DNA from: Oceanimonas doudoroffii
GTDB lineage: Bacteria; Pseudomonadota; Gammaproteobacteria; Enterobacterales; Aeromonadaceae
Assembly: GCF_002242685.1 (NCBI RefSeq)
Contig: NZ_NBIM01000005.1
Coordinates: 124,001-188,000, forward strand
DNA: 64,000 bases
Direction of reading: 5' to 3'
Part shown: positions 19,036 to 29,194 of the stretch, piece after piece
Layout of the letters: each line of letters begins with the position of its first letter
How positions within the stretch are numbered: position 1 is the stretch's first letter
Position numbers and translations under genes: made by a program
Notes under the pieces: generated by a model
Databases searched by the model: none
The model's input: only the letters and a program-made list of their open reading frames with translations
What the model was told of the DNA's origin: nothing

Positions 19036-20010
19036 ATGTCAGCAGAATTTGATTATCGTAGCACCGCCCAACGCGTTCTCGATATTGAAAAGGCGGCCAT
19101 CGACGGCCTTTATCAATATCTGGATGAATCCTTCAACCATGCCTGCCGGCTGATGTTTCACTGCCAGGGCAAGGTCATCGTGACCGGCATGGGCAAGTCC
19201 GGCCATATCGCCCACAAGATTGCCGCCACCCTGGCCAGCACCGGCACCCCGGCGTTTTTTGTGCACCCGGGCGAAGCCAGTCACGGCGACCTGGGCATGA
19301 TCGACAGCCGGGACCTGGTGCTGGCCCTGTCCAACTCCGGTGAAAGCGAGGAAATCATCGCCCTGCTGCCGGTGCTCAAGCGCCGGGGCATGAAGCTGGT
19401 GTGCATGACCGGCAAGCCCGAGTCCACCATGGCCCGGGAAGCGGATGTGCACCTGTGCACTCGGGTCGAGCAGGAAGCCTGCCCGCTGGGACTGGCCCCC
19501 ACCGCCAGCACCACCGCCACCCTGGCCATGGGTGACGCCCTGGCGGTGGCGCTGCTGGAGGCCCGCGGCTTTACCGCCGACGACTTCGCCCTCAGCCACC
19601 CGGGCGGCGCCCTGGGCAAGCGGCTGCTGCTGCGGGTGGCCGATATCATGCACAAGGACGAGCGGGTGCCCCGAGTGGGTCTCGACACCCTGATCATCGA
19701 GGCGCTGCTGGAGATCGGCCGCAGCGGCATGGGCTTTACCGCCGTGGTCGATGGCGAAGGCCGGCTGGCCGGCATCTATACTGACGGAGACCTGCGCCGC
19801 ACCCTGGACCACAAGGTTGACGTGCACAACACTCGCATCGCGCAGGTCATGACCCGCAGCTGCACCACTGTGCCCGCCGGCATGCTGGCGGCGGAAGCGG
19901 TCAAACTGATGGAAGAGAAAAAAATCAGCGGCCTGCTGGTGCTGGATGATGACCAGCGCCCGATCGGGGCCTTTAACATGCACGATTTACTACGCGCGGG
20001 AGTGATCTGA
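19036..20010 (+). CDS. kdsD: KdsD, D-arabinose 5-phosphate isomerase
   Basis: 324 aa from the ATG at 19036. A SIS domain covers about residues 35-180 (GKVIVTGMGKSGHIAHKIAATLASTGTPAFF split, then LALSNSGESEEI), followed by two CBS domains (about 205-265 and 275-324; GIYTDGDLRRTLD, GAFNMHDLLRAGV). It converts ribulose 5-phosphate to arabinose 5-phosphate, the first step of Kdo synthesis for LPS. The stop overlaps the kdsC start (TGATG). Confidence 0.95.
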   Translation: MSAEFDYRSTAQRVLDIEKAAIDGLYQYLDESFNHACRLMFHCQGKVIVTGMGKSGHIAHKIAATLASTGTPAFFVHPGEASHGDLGMIDSRDLVLALSNSGESEEIIALLPVLKRRGMKLVCMTGKPESTMAREADVHLCTRVEQEACPLGLAPTASTTATLAMGDALAVALLEARGFTADDFALSHPGGALGKRLLLRVADIMHKDERVPRVGLDTLIIEALLEIGRSGMGFTAVVDGEGRLAGIYTDGDLRRTLDHKVDVHNTRIAQVMTRSCTTVPAGMLAAEAVKLMEEKKISGLLVLDDDQRPIGAFNMHDLLRAGVI

Positions 20011-20561
20011 TGACGGTACAAACCCTCTATGGCGCCGTGACCAAGGACGTCTGGCGCCGGCTGAAAGACATTCGCCTGCTGATTTGTGACGTGGACGGCG
20101 TCTTGTCCGATGGCATGATCTACCTCGGTAACGACGGCGAGGAATACAAGGGCTTTTCCACGCGGGACGGCTTTGGCATCAAGGCATTGCTCAATGCCGG
20201 CATCGAAGTGGCGGTGATCACCGGGCGCAGCTCGCGCATCGTCAGTGAACGCATGGCTTCACTGAGCGTGCGCCATGTCTATCAGGGCCAGAGTGACAAG
20301 ATGCACAGTTACGGCGAGCTGCTTGAGCGCCTGGAACTCACCCCCGAACAGGTGGCCTATATCGGCGACGACGTGGTGGATCTGCCGGTGATGCAGGACT
20401 GCGGCCTGGGGGTAGCGGTGGCCGATGCCCACCCGCTGGTGCTGCAGCGGGCCGACTACACGACCCGCACCGCCGGTGGCCGGGGTGCGGTGCGCGAACT
20501 GTGCGATCTGCTGCTGGCGGCCCGCGGCCGGCTGGAGCAGGCCGAGGGCATGAGCGTATGA
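20010..20561 (+). CDS. kdsC: KdsC, Kdo 8-phosphate phosphatase
   Basis: 183 aa HAD-superfamily C0-type enzyme. Motif I LLICDVDGVLSDG provides both catalytic Asp residues; motif II is VITGRSS; motif III/IV is YIGDDVVDLPVM. It releases phosphate from Kdo 8-phosphate in the cytoplasm. Overlaps kdsD by 1 bp and lptC by 4 bp. Confidence 0.96.
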   Translation: MTVQTLYGAVTKDVWRRLKDIRLLICDVDGVLSDGMIYLGNDGEEYKGFSTRDGFGIKALLNAGIEVAVITGRSSRIVSERMASLSVRHVYQGQSDKMHSYGELLERLELTPEQVAYIGDDVVDLPVMQDCGLGVAVADAHPLVLQRADYTTRTAGGRGAVRELCDLLLAARGRLEQAEGMSV

Positions 20562-21106
20562 GCCGCCAGACCTGGCTGTTTGGCGCCCTGTTCATCATTG
20601 CGCTGGCCAGCTGGCAGTGGTTTCGCAACGATACCGAAGCGCCGGTAAACCCGCAGGATTACCAGCCCGATTTCGTCGCCACCAACCTGGCCAGCGTGCA
20701 GTACAACCGGCTGGGGCTGCCCTACCGGGGCATGCAGGCGGAGTACGCCGAGTACTACGAGCCCCTGTCCATGACCCTGATGAAAAAACCTGTTATCTTG
20801 CTCTATTCCCCCGATGGCCAGCCCCAGTGGCGGCTCCGCGGTGATGACGGCACCATCAATACCGGCGACAATGCCGTGCTGACCGGCAATGTCGTGGGCA
20901 ATGGGCTGCAACCGGATGCCCTGGTGGAAACCCTGACCACCGAATATCTGGAACTGGACTTTATCAATAACCAGCTGCGCTCCAACCGGCAGGTGCGGCT
21001 GCAAAGTCCGCAATACCAGGCCGAGGGGCTGGGTGTGCTGGGCGAGCTTGATCAACAAACGGTGGAATTACTGAATGAAACCCGGGCAACTTATTTCAAT
21101 CCTTAG
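20558..21106 (+). CDS. lptC: LptC, inner-membrane anchor of the LPS transport bridge
   Basis: 182 aa from the ATG at 20558, overlapping the kdsC stop (ATGA). One N-terminal membrane helix (WLFGALFIIALASWQWF) is followed by the periplasmic beta-jellyroll (YRGMQAEYAEYYEP, QPQWRLRGDDGTINTGDNAVL, TTEYLELDFINNQLRSN). LptC receives LPS from LptB2FG and passes it to LptA. Its 3' end overlaps lptA by 32 bp. Confidence 0.94.
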   Translation: MSRQTWLFGALFIIALASWQWFRNDTEAPVNPQDYQPDFVATNLASVQYNRLGLPYRGMQAEYAEYYEPLSMTLMKKPVILLYSPDGQPQWRLRGDDGTINTGDNAVLTGNVVGNGLQPDALVETLTTEYLELDFINNQLRSNRQVRLQSPQYQAEGLGVLGELDQQTVELLNETRATYFNP

Positions 21107-21596
21107 TCTTGGCGGCCTGCTCGGCCTGGGTCAGGCCCAGGCCAGGGACAGCGACTTTCGCCAGCCGGTGACCATAGACGCGGGCCGTCAACTGGTAGAG
21201 CTGGCCGATGACAAGGTCACCTTTATCGACAAGGTAGTGGTCAAGCAGGGCAGCATAGACGTGCGCGCCGACCAGCTGGTGGTGATCCGCAATGAACAGG
21301 GCCTGCAGTCGATGACTGCCAAGGGCAGTCCGGCCACCTACGAGCAGATCCTCAACAACGGCAAGCCGGTGCATGCCGAGGCGCGGGAAATTCACTACGA
21401 CATGCGCGCCCGCACCATCACCCTGATTCGGGACGCCAAGCTCAAGCAGGATGACAACATCGTCACCGGCTACCGTATTCGCTACTTTATCGACAAGGAG
21501 CAGATGGAGGCCGAAAGCCAGGGCGGCAAGGACAGGGTCACCACCATCTTCCTGCCCGAGCAGGTGCAGAATTTCGACGAGCAGGACAAGAACTGA
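21075..21596 (+). CDS. lptA: LptA, periplasmic LPS-transport bridge protein
   Basis: 173 aa with a signal peptide (about 1-23, ending AQA). The OstA-like jellyroll includes [39 protein letters not shown] and [19 protein letters not shown]. LptA oligomerises into the bridge between LptC and LptD. Nested start within lptC and 2 bp before lptB. Confidence 0.95.
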   Translation: MKPGQLISILSLGGLLGLGQAQARDSDFRQPVTIDAGRQLVELADDKVTFIDKVVVKQGSIDVRADQLVVIRNEQGLQSMTAKGSPATYEQILNNGKPVHAEAREIHYDMRARTITLIRDAKLKQDDNIVTGYRIRYFIDKEQMEAESQGGKDRVTTIFLPEQVQNFDEQDKN

Positions 21597-21598
21597 GC

Positions 21599-22324
21599 AT
21601 GGCGATACTGAAAGCGCGCGGCCTGCAGAAAAGCTACAAGGGCCGCAAAGTGGTGGCCGACGTCAGCCTGACCGTTAACACCGGTCAGATCGTGGGTCTG
21701 CTCGGCCCCAACGGTGCCGGCAAGACCACCTCCTTTTACATGATTGTGGGCCTGGTCCAGCGGGACGCCGGCAGCATCACCATCGACGGCCAGGATATCA
21801 GTCACGAGCCCATGCACGTGCGCGCCCGCTCCGGCATTGGCTACCTGCCCCAGGAGGCCTCGATTTTTCGCCGCCTGAGCGTGGCCGACAACCTGATGGC
21901 GGTGCTGCAGACCCGCAAGGATCTGAATGCCGACGGCCGCAGCGAGAAAATGGAACAGCTGCTGGAAGAATTCAACATTACCCATATTCGCGACAGCCTG
22001 GGAATGAGTCTGTCCGGCGGCGAACGGCGGCGGGTTGAGATCGCCCGGGCGCTGGCGGCGGATCCGCGCTTTATTCTGCTCGACGAACCCTTTGCCGGTG
22101 TGGATCCCATTTCGGTGATAGACATCAAGAAAATCATTCTGCACCTCAGGGACAGAGGACTGGGCGTACTGATCACCGATCACAATGTGCGCGAGACCCT
22201 GGACGTGTGCGAAAAGGCCTATATTGTCAGTCATGGGCACCGCATCGCCGCCGGCACACCGACGGAAATCCTCGCCAACGAGCAGGTCAAAAAGGTTTAT
22301 CTCGGCGAACAATTCAGCCTCTGA
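21599..22324 (+). CDS. lptB: LptB, LPS export ABC transporter ATPase
   Basis: 241 aa. Walker [10 protein letters not shown] near residue 38, [15 protein letters not shown] signature, Walker [14 protein letters not shown] and switch His in ITDHNVRE. LptB powers extraction of LPS from the inner membrane with LptF and LptG (not in this window). The order lptC-lptA-lptB-rpoN-hpf-ptsN-rapZ-npr is conserved in gammaproteobacteria. Confidence 0.97.
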   Translation: MAILKARGLQKSYKGRKVVADVSLTVNTGQIVGLLGPNGAGKTTSFYMIVGLVQRDAGSITIDGQDISHEPMHVRARSGIGYLPQEASIFRRLSVADNLMAVLQTRKDLNADGRSEKMEQLLEEFNITHIRDSLGMSLSGGERRRVEIARALAADPRFILLDEPFAGVDPISVIDIKKIILHLRDRGLGVLITDHNVRETLDVCEKAYIVSHGHRIAAGTPTEILANEQVKKVYLGEQFSL

Positions 22325-22367
22325 AGGCACCGCAACCCGCGGTTGATATGGAAGGACGTTTGCATAC

Positions 22368-23804
22368 ATGAAGCCGACTCTTCAGTTACGTCTGGGCCAG
22401 CAGCTGACCATGACGCCCCAGCTGCAGCAGGCCATTCGCCTGTTGCAGCTGTCCAGCATGGAGCTGCAGCAGGAAATTCAGCAGGCGCTGGACAGCAACC
22501 CCCTGCTGGAGCAGGAGGAAGCCGACAGCGTCAAGGTGGCCGACAACCGCAACGAAGAGCAGATGGCCGCCGACACCGCCATGGAGCGCAACCAGCTGTC
22601 CGAAGACTTGCCCATGGACACCAGCTGGGAGGAGGTTTACACCGCCTCTCCGGTCAGCGGCGGCGCCGGCCTGCCGGAAGGGCTGGAAGACAGCGTTTAC
22701 CAGGGTGAAACCACCGAGAGCCTGCAGGACTACCTGATCTGGCAGATGAATCTGACCCCTTTCAGTGACACCGATCAGGCCATCGCCATGGCCATAATCG
22801 ATGCCGTCGACGACGCCGGCTACCTCACCGCCGGTATCGACGATCTGCTGGAAGCGGTATCGGCCCGGGAGCTCGGTATCGAGGCCGACGAAGTGGAAGC
22901 AGTGCTCAAGCGTATTCAGCACTTCGACCCCATCGGCGTGGCCGCCCGCAGCGTGCAGGAGTGCCTGTGCATTCAGCTGGAGCAGTATCCGCCCGACACA
23001 CCCTGGCTGAGTGAAGCCCGCGCCTTGCTGGCCCAGCACATGGACCTGCTCGGCAACCGTGACTACCGCAGCCTGCAGCGCAAGACCAAGCTCAAGGAAG
23101 ACGAGCTCCGGGAAGTGCTGGCGCTGATTCAGCAACTGGAGCCCCGCCCCGGCAGCAGCATTATTCAGGGTAACTCCGAATACGTCATTCCCGATGTGGT
23201 GGTCACCAAGCGCAGCGGGGTCTGGGTGGTGGAACTCAACCCAGAGGCCATGCCCAAGATACGGCTCAACCAGACCTACGCGGCCCTGGCCAGCAAGCCC
23301 CGCAACAGCGAGGACGGCCAGTTTATTCGCAATCACCTGCAGGACGCCAAGTGGTTTCTCAAGAGCCTTGAAAGCCGAAATGAGACGCTGCTCAAGGTTG
23401 CCAATTGTATTGTTGAACAACAACAGGCATTCTTTGAATATGGAGAAGAGGCCATGAAGCCCATGGTGCTGAACCATGTGGCGGAAGCGGTGGAGATGCA
23501 CGAATCCACCATCTCCCGGGTGACCACACAGAAGTTCATGCACAGCCCCCGTGGCGTGTTTGAACTCAAGTATTTCTTCTTCAGTCATGTGGGCACCGAC
23601 GACGGGGGTGAGTGTTCGTCCACGGCAATTCGCGCCCTGATCAAGAAGCTGGTCGGGGCCGAAAACCCGGCCAAGCCGCTGAGCGACAGCAAAATTGCCC
23701 AGCTGCTGGCCGACCAGGGGATCAAGGTGGCCAGGCGAACCATCGCCAAGTACAGGGAGTCACTGGCCATTCCCCCTTCCAATCAGCGCAAACGCCTGGT
23801 TTAA
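22368..23804 (+). CDS. rpoN: RNA polymerase sigma-54 factor
   Basis: 478 aa. Region I is Gln/Leu-rich ([20 protein letters not shown]); the acidic region II follows; the core-binding domain lies in the middle. The DNA-binding part contains the helix-turn-helix ([14 protein letters not shown]) and the RpoN box [10 protein letters not shown] at about residues 455-464, which reads the -24 element. Sigma-54 requires enhancer-binding ATPases. It lies 43 bp after lptB and ahead of the PTS-Ntr genes. Confidence 0.97.
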   Translation: MKPTLQLRLGQQLTMTPQLQQAIRLLQLSSMELQQEIQQALDSNPLLEQEEADSVKVADNRNEEQMAADTAMERNQLSEDLPMDTSWEEVYTASPVSGGAGLPEGLEDSVYQGETTESLQDYLIWQMNLTPFSDTDQAIAMAIIDAVDDAGYLTAGIDDLLEAVSARELGIEADEVEAVLKRIQHFDPIGVAARSVQECLCIQLEQYPPDTPWLSEARALLAQHMDLLGNRDYRSLQRKTKLKEDELREVLALIQQLEPRPGSSIIQGNSEYVIPDVVVTKRSGVWVVELNPEAMPKIRLNQTYAALASKPRNSEDGQFIRNHLQDAKWFLKSLESRNETLLKVANCIVEQQQAFFEYGEEAMKPMVLNHVAEAVEMHESTISRVTTQKFMHSPRGVFELKYFFFSHVGTDDGGECSSTAIRALIKKLVGAENPAKPLSDSKIAQLLADQGIKVARRTIAKYRESLAIPPSNQRKRLV

Positions 23805-23828
23805 AGGCAACGACAGAAGGAAGACGTT

Positions 23829-24116
23829 ATGCAAATAAATCTGACCGGACACCATGTCGAGATCACCGATGCCCTGCGTGATTATGTGAACAGCAAGTTT
23901 ACCCGGCTGGAACGCCATTTCGATCACATCACCAATGCGCACGTCATCCTTAATGTGGAAAAAATGCAGCAAATCGCCGAAGCCAAGCTGAACGTCACCG
24001 GCGGCGAGCTGTTTGCCAACTCCCAGCATGAAAACATGTATGCGGCCATCGACAGCCTCATCGACAAGCTGGATCGTCAAATCATCAAACACAAAGAAAA
24101 ACTCAAGCAAAAATAA
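23829..24116 (+). CDS. hpf: Ribosome hibernation promoting factor (short HPF)
   Basis: 95 aa. Typical short HPF: MQINLTGHHVEITDALRDYV, ILNVEKMQQIAEAKLNV, NMYAAIDSLIDKLDRQI. It binds the 30S decoding region and promotes 100S dimers in stationary phase with RMF. 24 bp after rpoN, 2 bp before ptsN. Confidence 0.95.
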   Translation: MQINLTGHHVEITDALRDYVNSKFTRLERHFDHITNAHVILNVEKMQQIAEAKLNVTGGELFANSQHENMYAAIDSLIDKLDRQIIKHKEKLKQK

Positions 24117-24118
24117 CC

Positions 24119-24565
24119 ATGGAAGTCGCCGACATACTCAGCAGGGGCTGCACCCGCAGTGCAGTCCCCTGCACGAGCAAAAAACGTGCTCTGGAAATTA
24201 TCAGCGAGCTGGCTGCCGAACATCTCAATATCGGCAGCCAGCCGCTTTTTGACTGTCTGCTGGCCCGAGAGAAAATGGGCAGTACCGGCATCGGCAATGG
24301 CATCGCCATTCCTCACGGCCGGATCAGCGATGACAACAAGGCGACTGCCGTACTGCTTACCTTTGCCGAGCCGGTGGAGTTCGACGCCATCGACAACCAG
24401 CCGGTGGGCTTGGTGTTTGCCCTGCTGGTACCGGAGCAGGAATGCAAGCAACACCTCAAGACCCTGTCGCTGATCGCCGAGAAACTGAGTAACAAGCAGG
24501 TGTGCCGGCAATTACGTCAGGCCGGCAGCGATGAGGAACTCTATCAAATCATGATTTCAGCCTGA
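24119..24565 (+). CDS. ptsN: PtsN, nitrogen-regulatory enzyme IIA
   Basis: 148 aa, EIIA type 2 domain. The phosphorylated His66 lies in GIAIPHGR. Conserved [19 protein letters not shown] helix and [21 protein letters not shown] are present. It ends the PTS-Ntr phosphorelay and in E. coli binds potassium transporters and other partners. The other relay protein, NPr, is two genes downstream. Confidence 0.96.
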   Translation: MEVADILSRGCTRSAVPCTSKKRALEIISELAAEHLNIGSQPLFDCLLAREKMGSTGIGNGIAIPHGRISDDNKATAVLLTFAEPVEFDAIDNQPVGLVFALLVPEQECKQHLKTLSLIAEKLSNKQVCRQLRQAGSDEELYQIMISA

Positions 24566-24575
24566 GGATAGCAAG

Positions 24576-25442
24576 ATGCAGCTGGTGATCGTCAGTGGCC
24601 GTTCCGGTTCGGGCAAAACCGTGGCCTTGCGGGTACTTGAAGATCTCGGCCATTACTGCGTCGACAACCTGCCGGTGGCGCTGCTGCCGGAGCTGGTGCG
24701 GCTGCGCCGGGACAAACCCGGAGCGGTGGCGGTAAGCATAGACGTACGCAACCTGCCCGACAGTGCCGAGCAGCTGGAAGCCTTTCTGGCCGAGGTGCGA
24801 GCCATGGATGACGTTCAGCCTTCCAGCATCTTTATCGACGCCGACAATTCGGTGCTGATCCGCCGCTTTGGGGACACTCGCCGGCTGCATCCGCTGTCCC
24901 GCCACAGCCTGACCCTGGACGAGGCCATTCGCGAAGAAACTCATCTGCTGGCGCCACTGTCGTCGGACGCGGACCTGCGCATCGATACCTCGTCCTTAAG
25001 CATTCACGATCTCAGCGAAATCATTCGCGAACGCATCCTCGGCAAGAAAGAAAAGGAATTGAACTGGGTGTTCGAGTCCTTTGGCTACAAATACGGCGTT
25101 TCCAAGGACGCCGACTTCGTGTTTGACGCCCGTTTTCTGCCCAACCCCCACTGGATTGCCGAACTGCGCCCCTTTACCGGCCAGGATCAGCCGGTGGCCG
25201 ATTACCTGAGCAGCCAGCCCGAGGTGATGAAATACCTGTGGCAGCTGGAAAACCTGCTGATCACCTGGATGCCCCACCTGGAACGCAATAACCGCAGCTA
25301 TGTCACCGTGGCCATCGGCTGCACCGGCGGTCAGCACCGTTCGGTCTTCATCGCCGAACAGCTGGCCCGGGTCTTTGGCCAGATGGGCAAAAGCGTGCAG
25401 CTACGTCACCGTACTCTGGAAAAGCGCAATGCCGAAAATTGA
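24576..25442 (+). CDS. rapZ: RapZ, RNase adaptor / nucleotide-binding protein
   Basis: 288 aa. Walker A GRSGSGKT is at residues 8-15, followed by [17 protein letters not shown]; the C-terminal RNA-binding domain contains [13 protein letters not shown]. In E. coli RapZ brings GlmZ sRNA to RNase E and thereby controls glmS and amino-sugar supply for the envelope. Its 3' end overlaps npr by 14 bp. Confidence 0.96.
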   Translation: MQLVIVSGRSGSGKTVALRVLEDLGHYCVDNLPVALLPELVRLRRDKPGAVAVSIDVRNLPDSAEQLEAFLAEVRAMDDVQPSSIFIDADNSVLIRRFGDTRRLHPLSRHSLTLDEAIREETHLLAPLSSDADLRIDTSSLSIHDLSEIIRERILGKKEKELNWVFESFGYKYGVSKDADFVFDARFLPNPHWIAELRPFTGQDQPVADYLSSQPEVMKYLWQLENLLITWMPHLERNNRSYVTVAIGCTGGQHRSVFIAEQLARVFGQMGKSVQLRHRTLEKRNAEN

Positions 25443-25704
25443 ACGCGACCTGCAAATCGTCAACAAGCTAGGGCTGCACGCCCGGGCCGCCATTCAGCTG
25501 GTGCAGCTGACCCAGCAATTCGACGCCGAAGTCACCGTGTGCAACCAGCAGAAAGAGGCCCCCGCCAACAGCGTCATGGGCCTGCTGATGCTGGAAACGG
25601 CCCAGGGACACGCCATTCGCGTGGTGGCCGAGGGCCCGGAAGCGGAAGCCGCCATGAATGCCGTGGCCCGGCTGGTGGCGGATCGCTTTAACGAGTCGGA
25701 ATAA
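25429..25704 (+). CDS. npr: NPr, HPr-like phosphocarrier of the PTS-Ntr
   Basis: 91 aa from the ATG at 25429, inside the 3' end of rapZ. The phosphorylated His17 lies in [10 protein letters not shown], and the [14 protein letters not shown] segment follows. It passes phosphate from enzyme I-Ntr (PtsP) to PtsN. Longer in-frame starts upstream are within rapZ. Confidence 0.95.
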   Translation: MPKIERDLQIVNKLGLHARAAIQLVQLTQQFDAEVTVCNQQKEAPANSVMGLLMLETAQGHAIRVVAEGPEAEAAMNAVARLVADRFNESE

Positions 25705-25721
25705 CCCGACGGATCCGCCCC

Positions 25722-27083
25722 ATGACAGAGTCCACCGATCAAACCGGCACCACGGACCACCTCGAGGCGGTCACCCAGGCCCTCAACAGCGGCATGTTTG
25801 TGCACGTGCGCCGCATGCTGCAGCAGATGCGCCCGGGGGACGTGGCCTGGTTGCTGGAATCTTCACCCGCTCCCAGCCGAAAGGTACTCTGGCAGCTGAT
25901 CGATCCGGACGATTACGGCGAGATCCTGGAAGAGCTGTCGGAAGAGGTGCGCGACGGCATCATTCGGCTGATGGAGCCGGAAAAGCTGGCCATCGCCCTG
26001 GAGGACATGGAGTCGGACGATCTGGCCTATGTACTGCGGGATCTGCCCGAGCAGCTGTTCAACCAGGTGCTCACCGAAATGGACGAGCAGGATCGCCAGC
26101 GTGCCGAGCTGGCGCTGTCCTATCCGGAAGACACCGCCGGCTCGCTGATGAACACCGAATTCATCAGCCTGCGCCCCGATGTCACCATAGACGTGGTGCT
26201 GCGCTACCTGCGCCTGCACAGCGAGCTGCCGGAAGGCACCGACACCCTCTATGTGGTGGATCCGCATAACCGTTTGCTGGGAGACATTTCCCTCGCCAGC
26301 CTGGTGGTACAGTCTCCCACCACCACGGTGGCCGAGGCCATGGACACCTCGGTGGAAGCCATTCCCCTGACCATGACCGACACCGAGGTGGCCAACCTGT
26401 TTGAGCGCCATGACTGGCTGTCGGCACCGGTGGTGGATGAAAACAACCTGCTACTCGGGCGCATCACCATCGACGACGTGGTCGACATCATTCGAGAAGA
26501 AGGCGAGCACTCCATGATGGGTATGGCCAAGATGGACGACGACGAGGACACCTTTGCCCCCGTGCTCACCAGCGCGCGCCGCCGCTCCTTCTGGCTGACC
26601 ATCAACCTGGGCTCGGCGCTGGTGGCCGCCAGCGTATCCAACATGTTTGAGGAAACCCTGTCCCAGCTGGCTACCCTGGCCATTCTGATGACCATAGTGC
26701 CGTCCATGGGCGGCATTGCCGGCAACCAGACCCTGGCGCTGGTGATTCGAGGCATGGCGGTGGGCCATATCGGCGACAGCAACGCCCGCTGGCTACTGAC
26801 CAAGGAGGCGTTGGTGGGTCTGCTTAACGGCATGCTGTGGGCGGTGGCGATATCCGTGGTAGTGGCGCTATGGAAAGGCAGCTGGGAAATTGGCCTGGTG
26901 ATTGCCGCCGCCATGTTTATCAACCTGTCGGTGGCGGGCCTGGCCGGCGCCAGCATTCCGCTTATCATGAAACGCTTCAATATCGATCCGGCCCTGGCCG
27001 GCTCCATGGCCCTGACCACCATCACCGACACCGTCGGCCTGTTGTCCTTCCTGGGGCTGGCCACGCTGATCCTGCTGCACTGA
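25722..27083 (+). CDS. mgtE: MgtE-family magnesium transporter
   Basis: 453 aa. The cytosolic N domain (about 20-125, with LSEEVRDGIIRLMEPEKLAIALEDM) and two CBS domains (about 130-255) form the magnesium sensor; five membrane helices follow (about 285-453), with the conserved PSMGGIAGNQTLALVIRG segment and TTITDTVGLLSFLGLA. It is a gated magnesium channel/transporter. It lies 17 bp after npr, making it the probable last gene of the operon. Confidence 0.95.
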   Translation: MTESTDQTGTTDHLEAVTQALNSGMFVHVRRMLQQMRPGDVAWLLESSPAPSRKVLWQLIDPDDYGEILEELSEEVRDGIIRLMEPEKLAIALEDMESDDLAYVLRDLPEQLFNQVLTEMDEQDRQRAELALSYPEDTAGSLMNTEFISLRPDVTIDVVLRYLRLHSELPEGTDTLYVVDPHNRLLGDISLASLVVQSPTTTVAEAMDTSVEAIPLTMTDTEVANLFERHDWLSAPVVDENNLLLGRITIDDVVDIIREEGEHSMMGMAKMDDDEDTFAPVLTSARRRSFWLTINLGSALVAASVSNMFEETLSQLATLAILMTIVPSMGGIAGNQTLALVIRGMAVGHIGDSNARWLLTKEALVGLLNGMLWAVAISVVVALWKGSWEIGLVIAAAMFINLSVAGLAGASIPLIMKRFNIDPALAGSMALTTITDTVGLLSFLGLATLILLH

Positions 27084-27099
27084 TCAGGCAACAGCTAAC

Positions 27100-27137
27100 C
27101 GTAGGTTGGCGATGAGCGTAGCGAATCCCAACCTACG
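27100..27137. repeat. REP-like palindromic element after mgtE
   Basis: CGTAGGTTGG (27100-27109) and CCAACCTACG (27128-27137) form a perfect 10-bp inverted repeat around GATGAGCGTAGCGAA-like sequence. This resembles a widespread family of intergenic palindromes in proteobacteria that carry GTAGGTTGGG arms and an AGCGTAGCGAA-type loop. Only one copy is in the window. Confidence 0.6.
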
Positions 27138-27169
27138 CCCTGCCATCAATATCAATAGCCAGAAACACC

Positions 27170-27191
27170 AAGGGCCGCATACGCGGCCCTT
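27170..27191. terminator. Probable terminator between mgtE and pmbA
   Basis: AAGGGCCGC, loop ATAC, GCGGCCCTT: a 9-bp GC-rich stem between converging genes. T tracts are poor on both strands, so efficiency is uncertain. Confidence 0.55.
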
Positions 27192-27211
27192 CTTGCAGCT
27201 TATAGCTAGGT

Positions 27212-28552
27212 TTACTGCCCCGCGATTTTCATCTTGTCGATCAGCACAGAGCCGGTGTGCAGGCTGGAGCGGGTTTCCACGTCGGTACCAATGGCCTGAA
27301 TACCGGCAAACATGGTCTTCAGATTGCCGGCGATGGTGATTTCCTCCACCGGGTAGGCGATTTCGCCGTTCTCCACCCAGAAGCCGGCGGCGCCGCGGGA
27401 ATAGTCACCGGTGACGATGTTTACCCCCTGCCCCATCATCTCGGTCACCAGCAGCCCGGTGCCCATTTGCTTCAGCAGCTCATCATGGCTCTGGCCGCTG
27501 TTTGACACCGTCCAGTTGTGAATGCCGCCGGCATGGCCGGTTACCGGCAGGCCCAGCTTGCGCGCCGAGTAGCTGGTGAGCAGATAGGTCTGCAGTACGC
27601 CGTTTTCGATGATGTTGCGCTCGCAGGTGCGTACCCCTTCATTGTCAAAGGGGGCGCTGGCCAGGCCCTTGTTGAGGTGGGGCTGCTCGTGAATGGTGAG
27701 CCAATCGGGAAACAGTTGCTCGCCGCAGGCATCGAGCAGAAAGGAGGACTTGCGATACAGGTTACCACCGCTAATGCCCATCACCAGGTGGCCGAACAGG
27801 CCCGCCGCCACATCCGGATGAAACAATACCGGCGCCTGGGTGGTGCCGATCTTGCGACCACCAAGGCGCCCAAGCGTGCGGCTGACCGCCTCGTCGGCGA
27901 CCCGCTCCGGGTCCCACAGATCGTCAAAGCTGCGGGCCGAGGTGTAGCCGTATTCCCGCTGCATGTCGCCGTCCTGCTCGCCGATGAGCACACAGCTCAT
28001 GCCATAGCGGGAGCCGGCAAAGCCTTTGACAAAACCGTGGCTGTTGCCGTAAACGCGAATGCCGACATTGGCGGAGAAACTGGCGCCGTCGGACTGCTTG
28101 ATGCGTTTGTCACGGCCCAGCGCCGCGCGCTCACAACGCAGTGCCAGCTCGATGCCGTCGGCGGGCTCCATGGCACGGGGAAAGCACAGCTCAAGGGTAG
28201 GCGCATTCCAGGCCAGCTGGTCGGCATCGGCCAGGCCGGCATGAGGATCGGCGGTGGTATAGCGGGAAATATCCAGCGCCGCCGCCACGGTGCGGGCAAT
28301 GGCGTCGGGGCGCAGATCCGAGGTGGATGCCGAGCCCTTGCGGCCGTCTCTGTACACGGCGATGCCGAGGGCACCGTCCTTGTTGAACTCGATGTTCTCC
28401 AGTTCGGCATTGCGGGTGTTCACCGACAGCCCGGTCTGCTTGCTGATGGACACCTCCGCCGCCTCGGCACCCAGGCGTTTGGCGCTTTCCAGCGCCTGCT
28501 CTACCGCCATCTCAAGCTGGCGCTGTTCGATTTGAATCTCTTCGGGAGTCAT
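27212..28552 (-). CDS. pmbA: PmbA/TldE, subunit of the TldD-TldE metalloprotease
   Basis: 446 aa from the ATG at 28552. Family segments include AAEVSISKQTGLSVNTRNAELENIEF (split), DGALGIAVYRDGRKGSASTSD, and the C-terminal GVNIVTGDYSRGAAGFWVENGEI. PmbA has no HExxH motif; it forms a heterodimer with TldD, which holds the metal site. In E. coli the pair matures microcin B17 and degrades the CcdA antitoxin. Divergent from darP, as in E. coli; here tldD is also close by. Confidence 0.96.
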   Translation of the reverse strand: MTPEEIQIEQRQLEMAVEQALESAKRLGAEAAEVSISKQTGLSVNTRNAELENIEFNKDGALGIAVYRDGRKGSASTSDLRPDAIARTVAAALDISRYTTADPHAGLADADQLAWNAPTLELCFPRAMEPADGIELALRCERAALGRDKRIKQSDGASFSANVGIRVYGNSHGFVKGFAGSRYGMSCVLIGEQDGDMQREYGYTSARSFDDLWDPERVADEAVSRTLGRLGGRKIGTTQAPVLFHPDVAAGLFGHLVMGISGGNLYRKSSFLLDACGEQLFPDWLTIHEQPHLNKGLASAPFDNEGVRTCERNIIENGVLQTYLLTSYSARKLGLPVTGHAGGIHNWTVSNSGQSHDELLKQMGTGLLVTEMMGQGVNIVTGDYSRGAAGFWVENGEIAYPVEEITIAGNLKTMFAGIQAIGTDVETRSSLHTGSVLIDKMKIAGQ

Positions 28553-28655
28553 AGTGAATTCGCTGGTTCCGTTTGCCGTTAGCATAACAGACCCCTGCGC
28601 CCCTTGGGAGAAGCTGGTAATATATTCACCATCACCGATTTGCAAGAGACATACC

Positions 28656-29177
28656 ATGCGCCATCACGACGACCACTCAGACCACGACGACGATATCGAG
28701 TGGGTCAGTAAAAGCGAAATGAAGCGGGAAAGCCACGCCCTGCAGCAACTGGGCCTGGACCTGGTCAGGCTTAAGGCCAGCGATCTGGCCAAGGTGCCCC
28801 TGGACGAAGAGCTGAAGGATGCCATCGAGCTGGCGCACAAGCTTTCCAACAAGCGCGAGGCCCTGCGTCGTCACCTGCAGTTTATCGGCAAGCTGATGCG
28901 CAGCCGGGACGTCACCGCCATTCGCGAGGCGCTCAACGCTTTTGATCAGAAGAACGCCGTGGTCAACGCCCATTTTCACAAGCTGGAGCAATGGCGGGAC
29001 CGCCTGATCCGCGAGGGCGACAAGGGCGTGGATGCCCTGATGGCCGAATATCGCGGACTGGATCGACAGAAGCTGCGTCAGCTGGCCCGCACCGGTCGCA
29101 AGGAGCAGGCCGCCGGCCTGCCGCCCAAGGCCTACCGGGAGCTGTTTCAGTATCTGAAGCAACACCTGGATCAGTAA
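28656..29177 (+). CDS. darP: DarP (YjgA), 50S ribosome biogenesis factor
   Basis: 173 aa from the ATG at 28656. The N-terminus is His/Asp-rich (residues 2-13), followed by WVSKSEMKRESHALQQLG, LDEELKDAIELAHKL and an Arg/Lys-rich helical region (GRKEQAAGLPPKAYRELFQYL). It binds late 50S precursors near the peptidyl-transferase centre in E. coli. Divergent from pmbA with about 100 bp between; converges on tldD. Confidence 0.93.
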   Translation: MRHHDDHSDHDDDIEWVSKSEMKRESHALQQLGLDLVRLKASDLAKVPLDEELKDAIELAHKLSNKREALRRHLQFIGKLMRSRDVTAIREALNAFDQKNAVVNAHFHKLEQWRDRLIREGDKGVDALMAEYRGLDRQKLRQLARTGRKEQAAGLPPKAYRELFQYLKQHLDQ

Positions 29178-29194
29178 TACGACCCACCATAAAA

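Noticed and set aside
22961..23804. Possible mobile element or horizontally acquired block anywhere in the window
   Set aside because: No transposase, integrase, inverted terminal repeats or shift in base composition was noticed; gene order is conserved core throughout.
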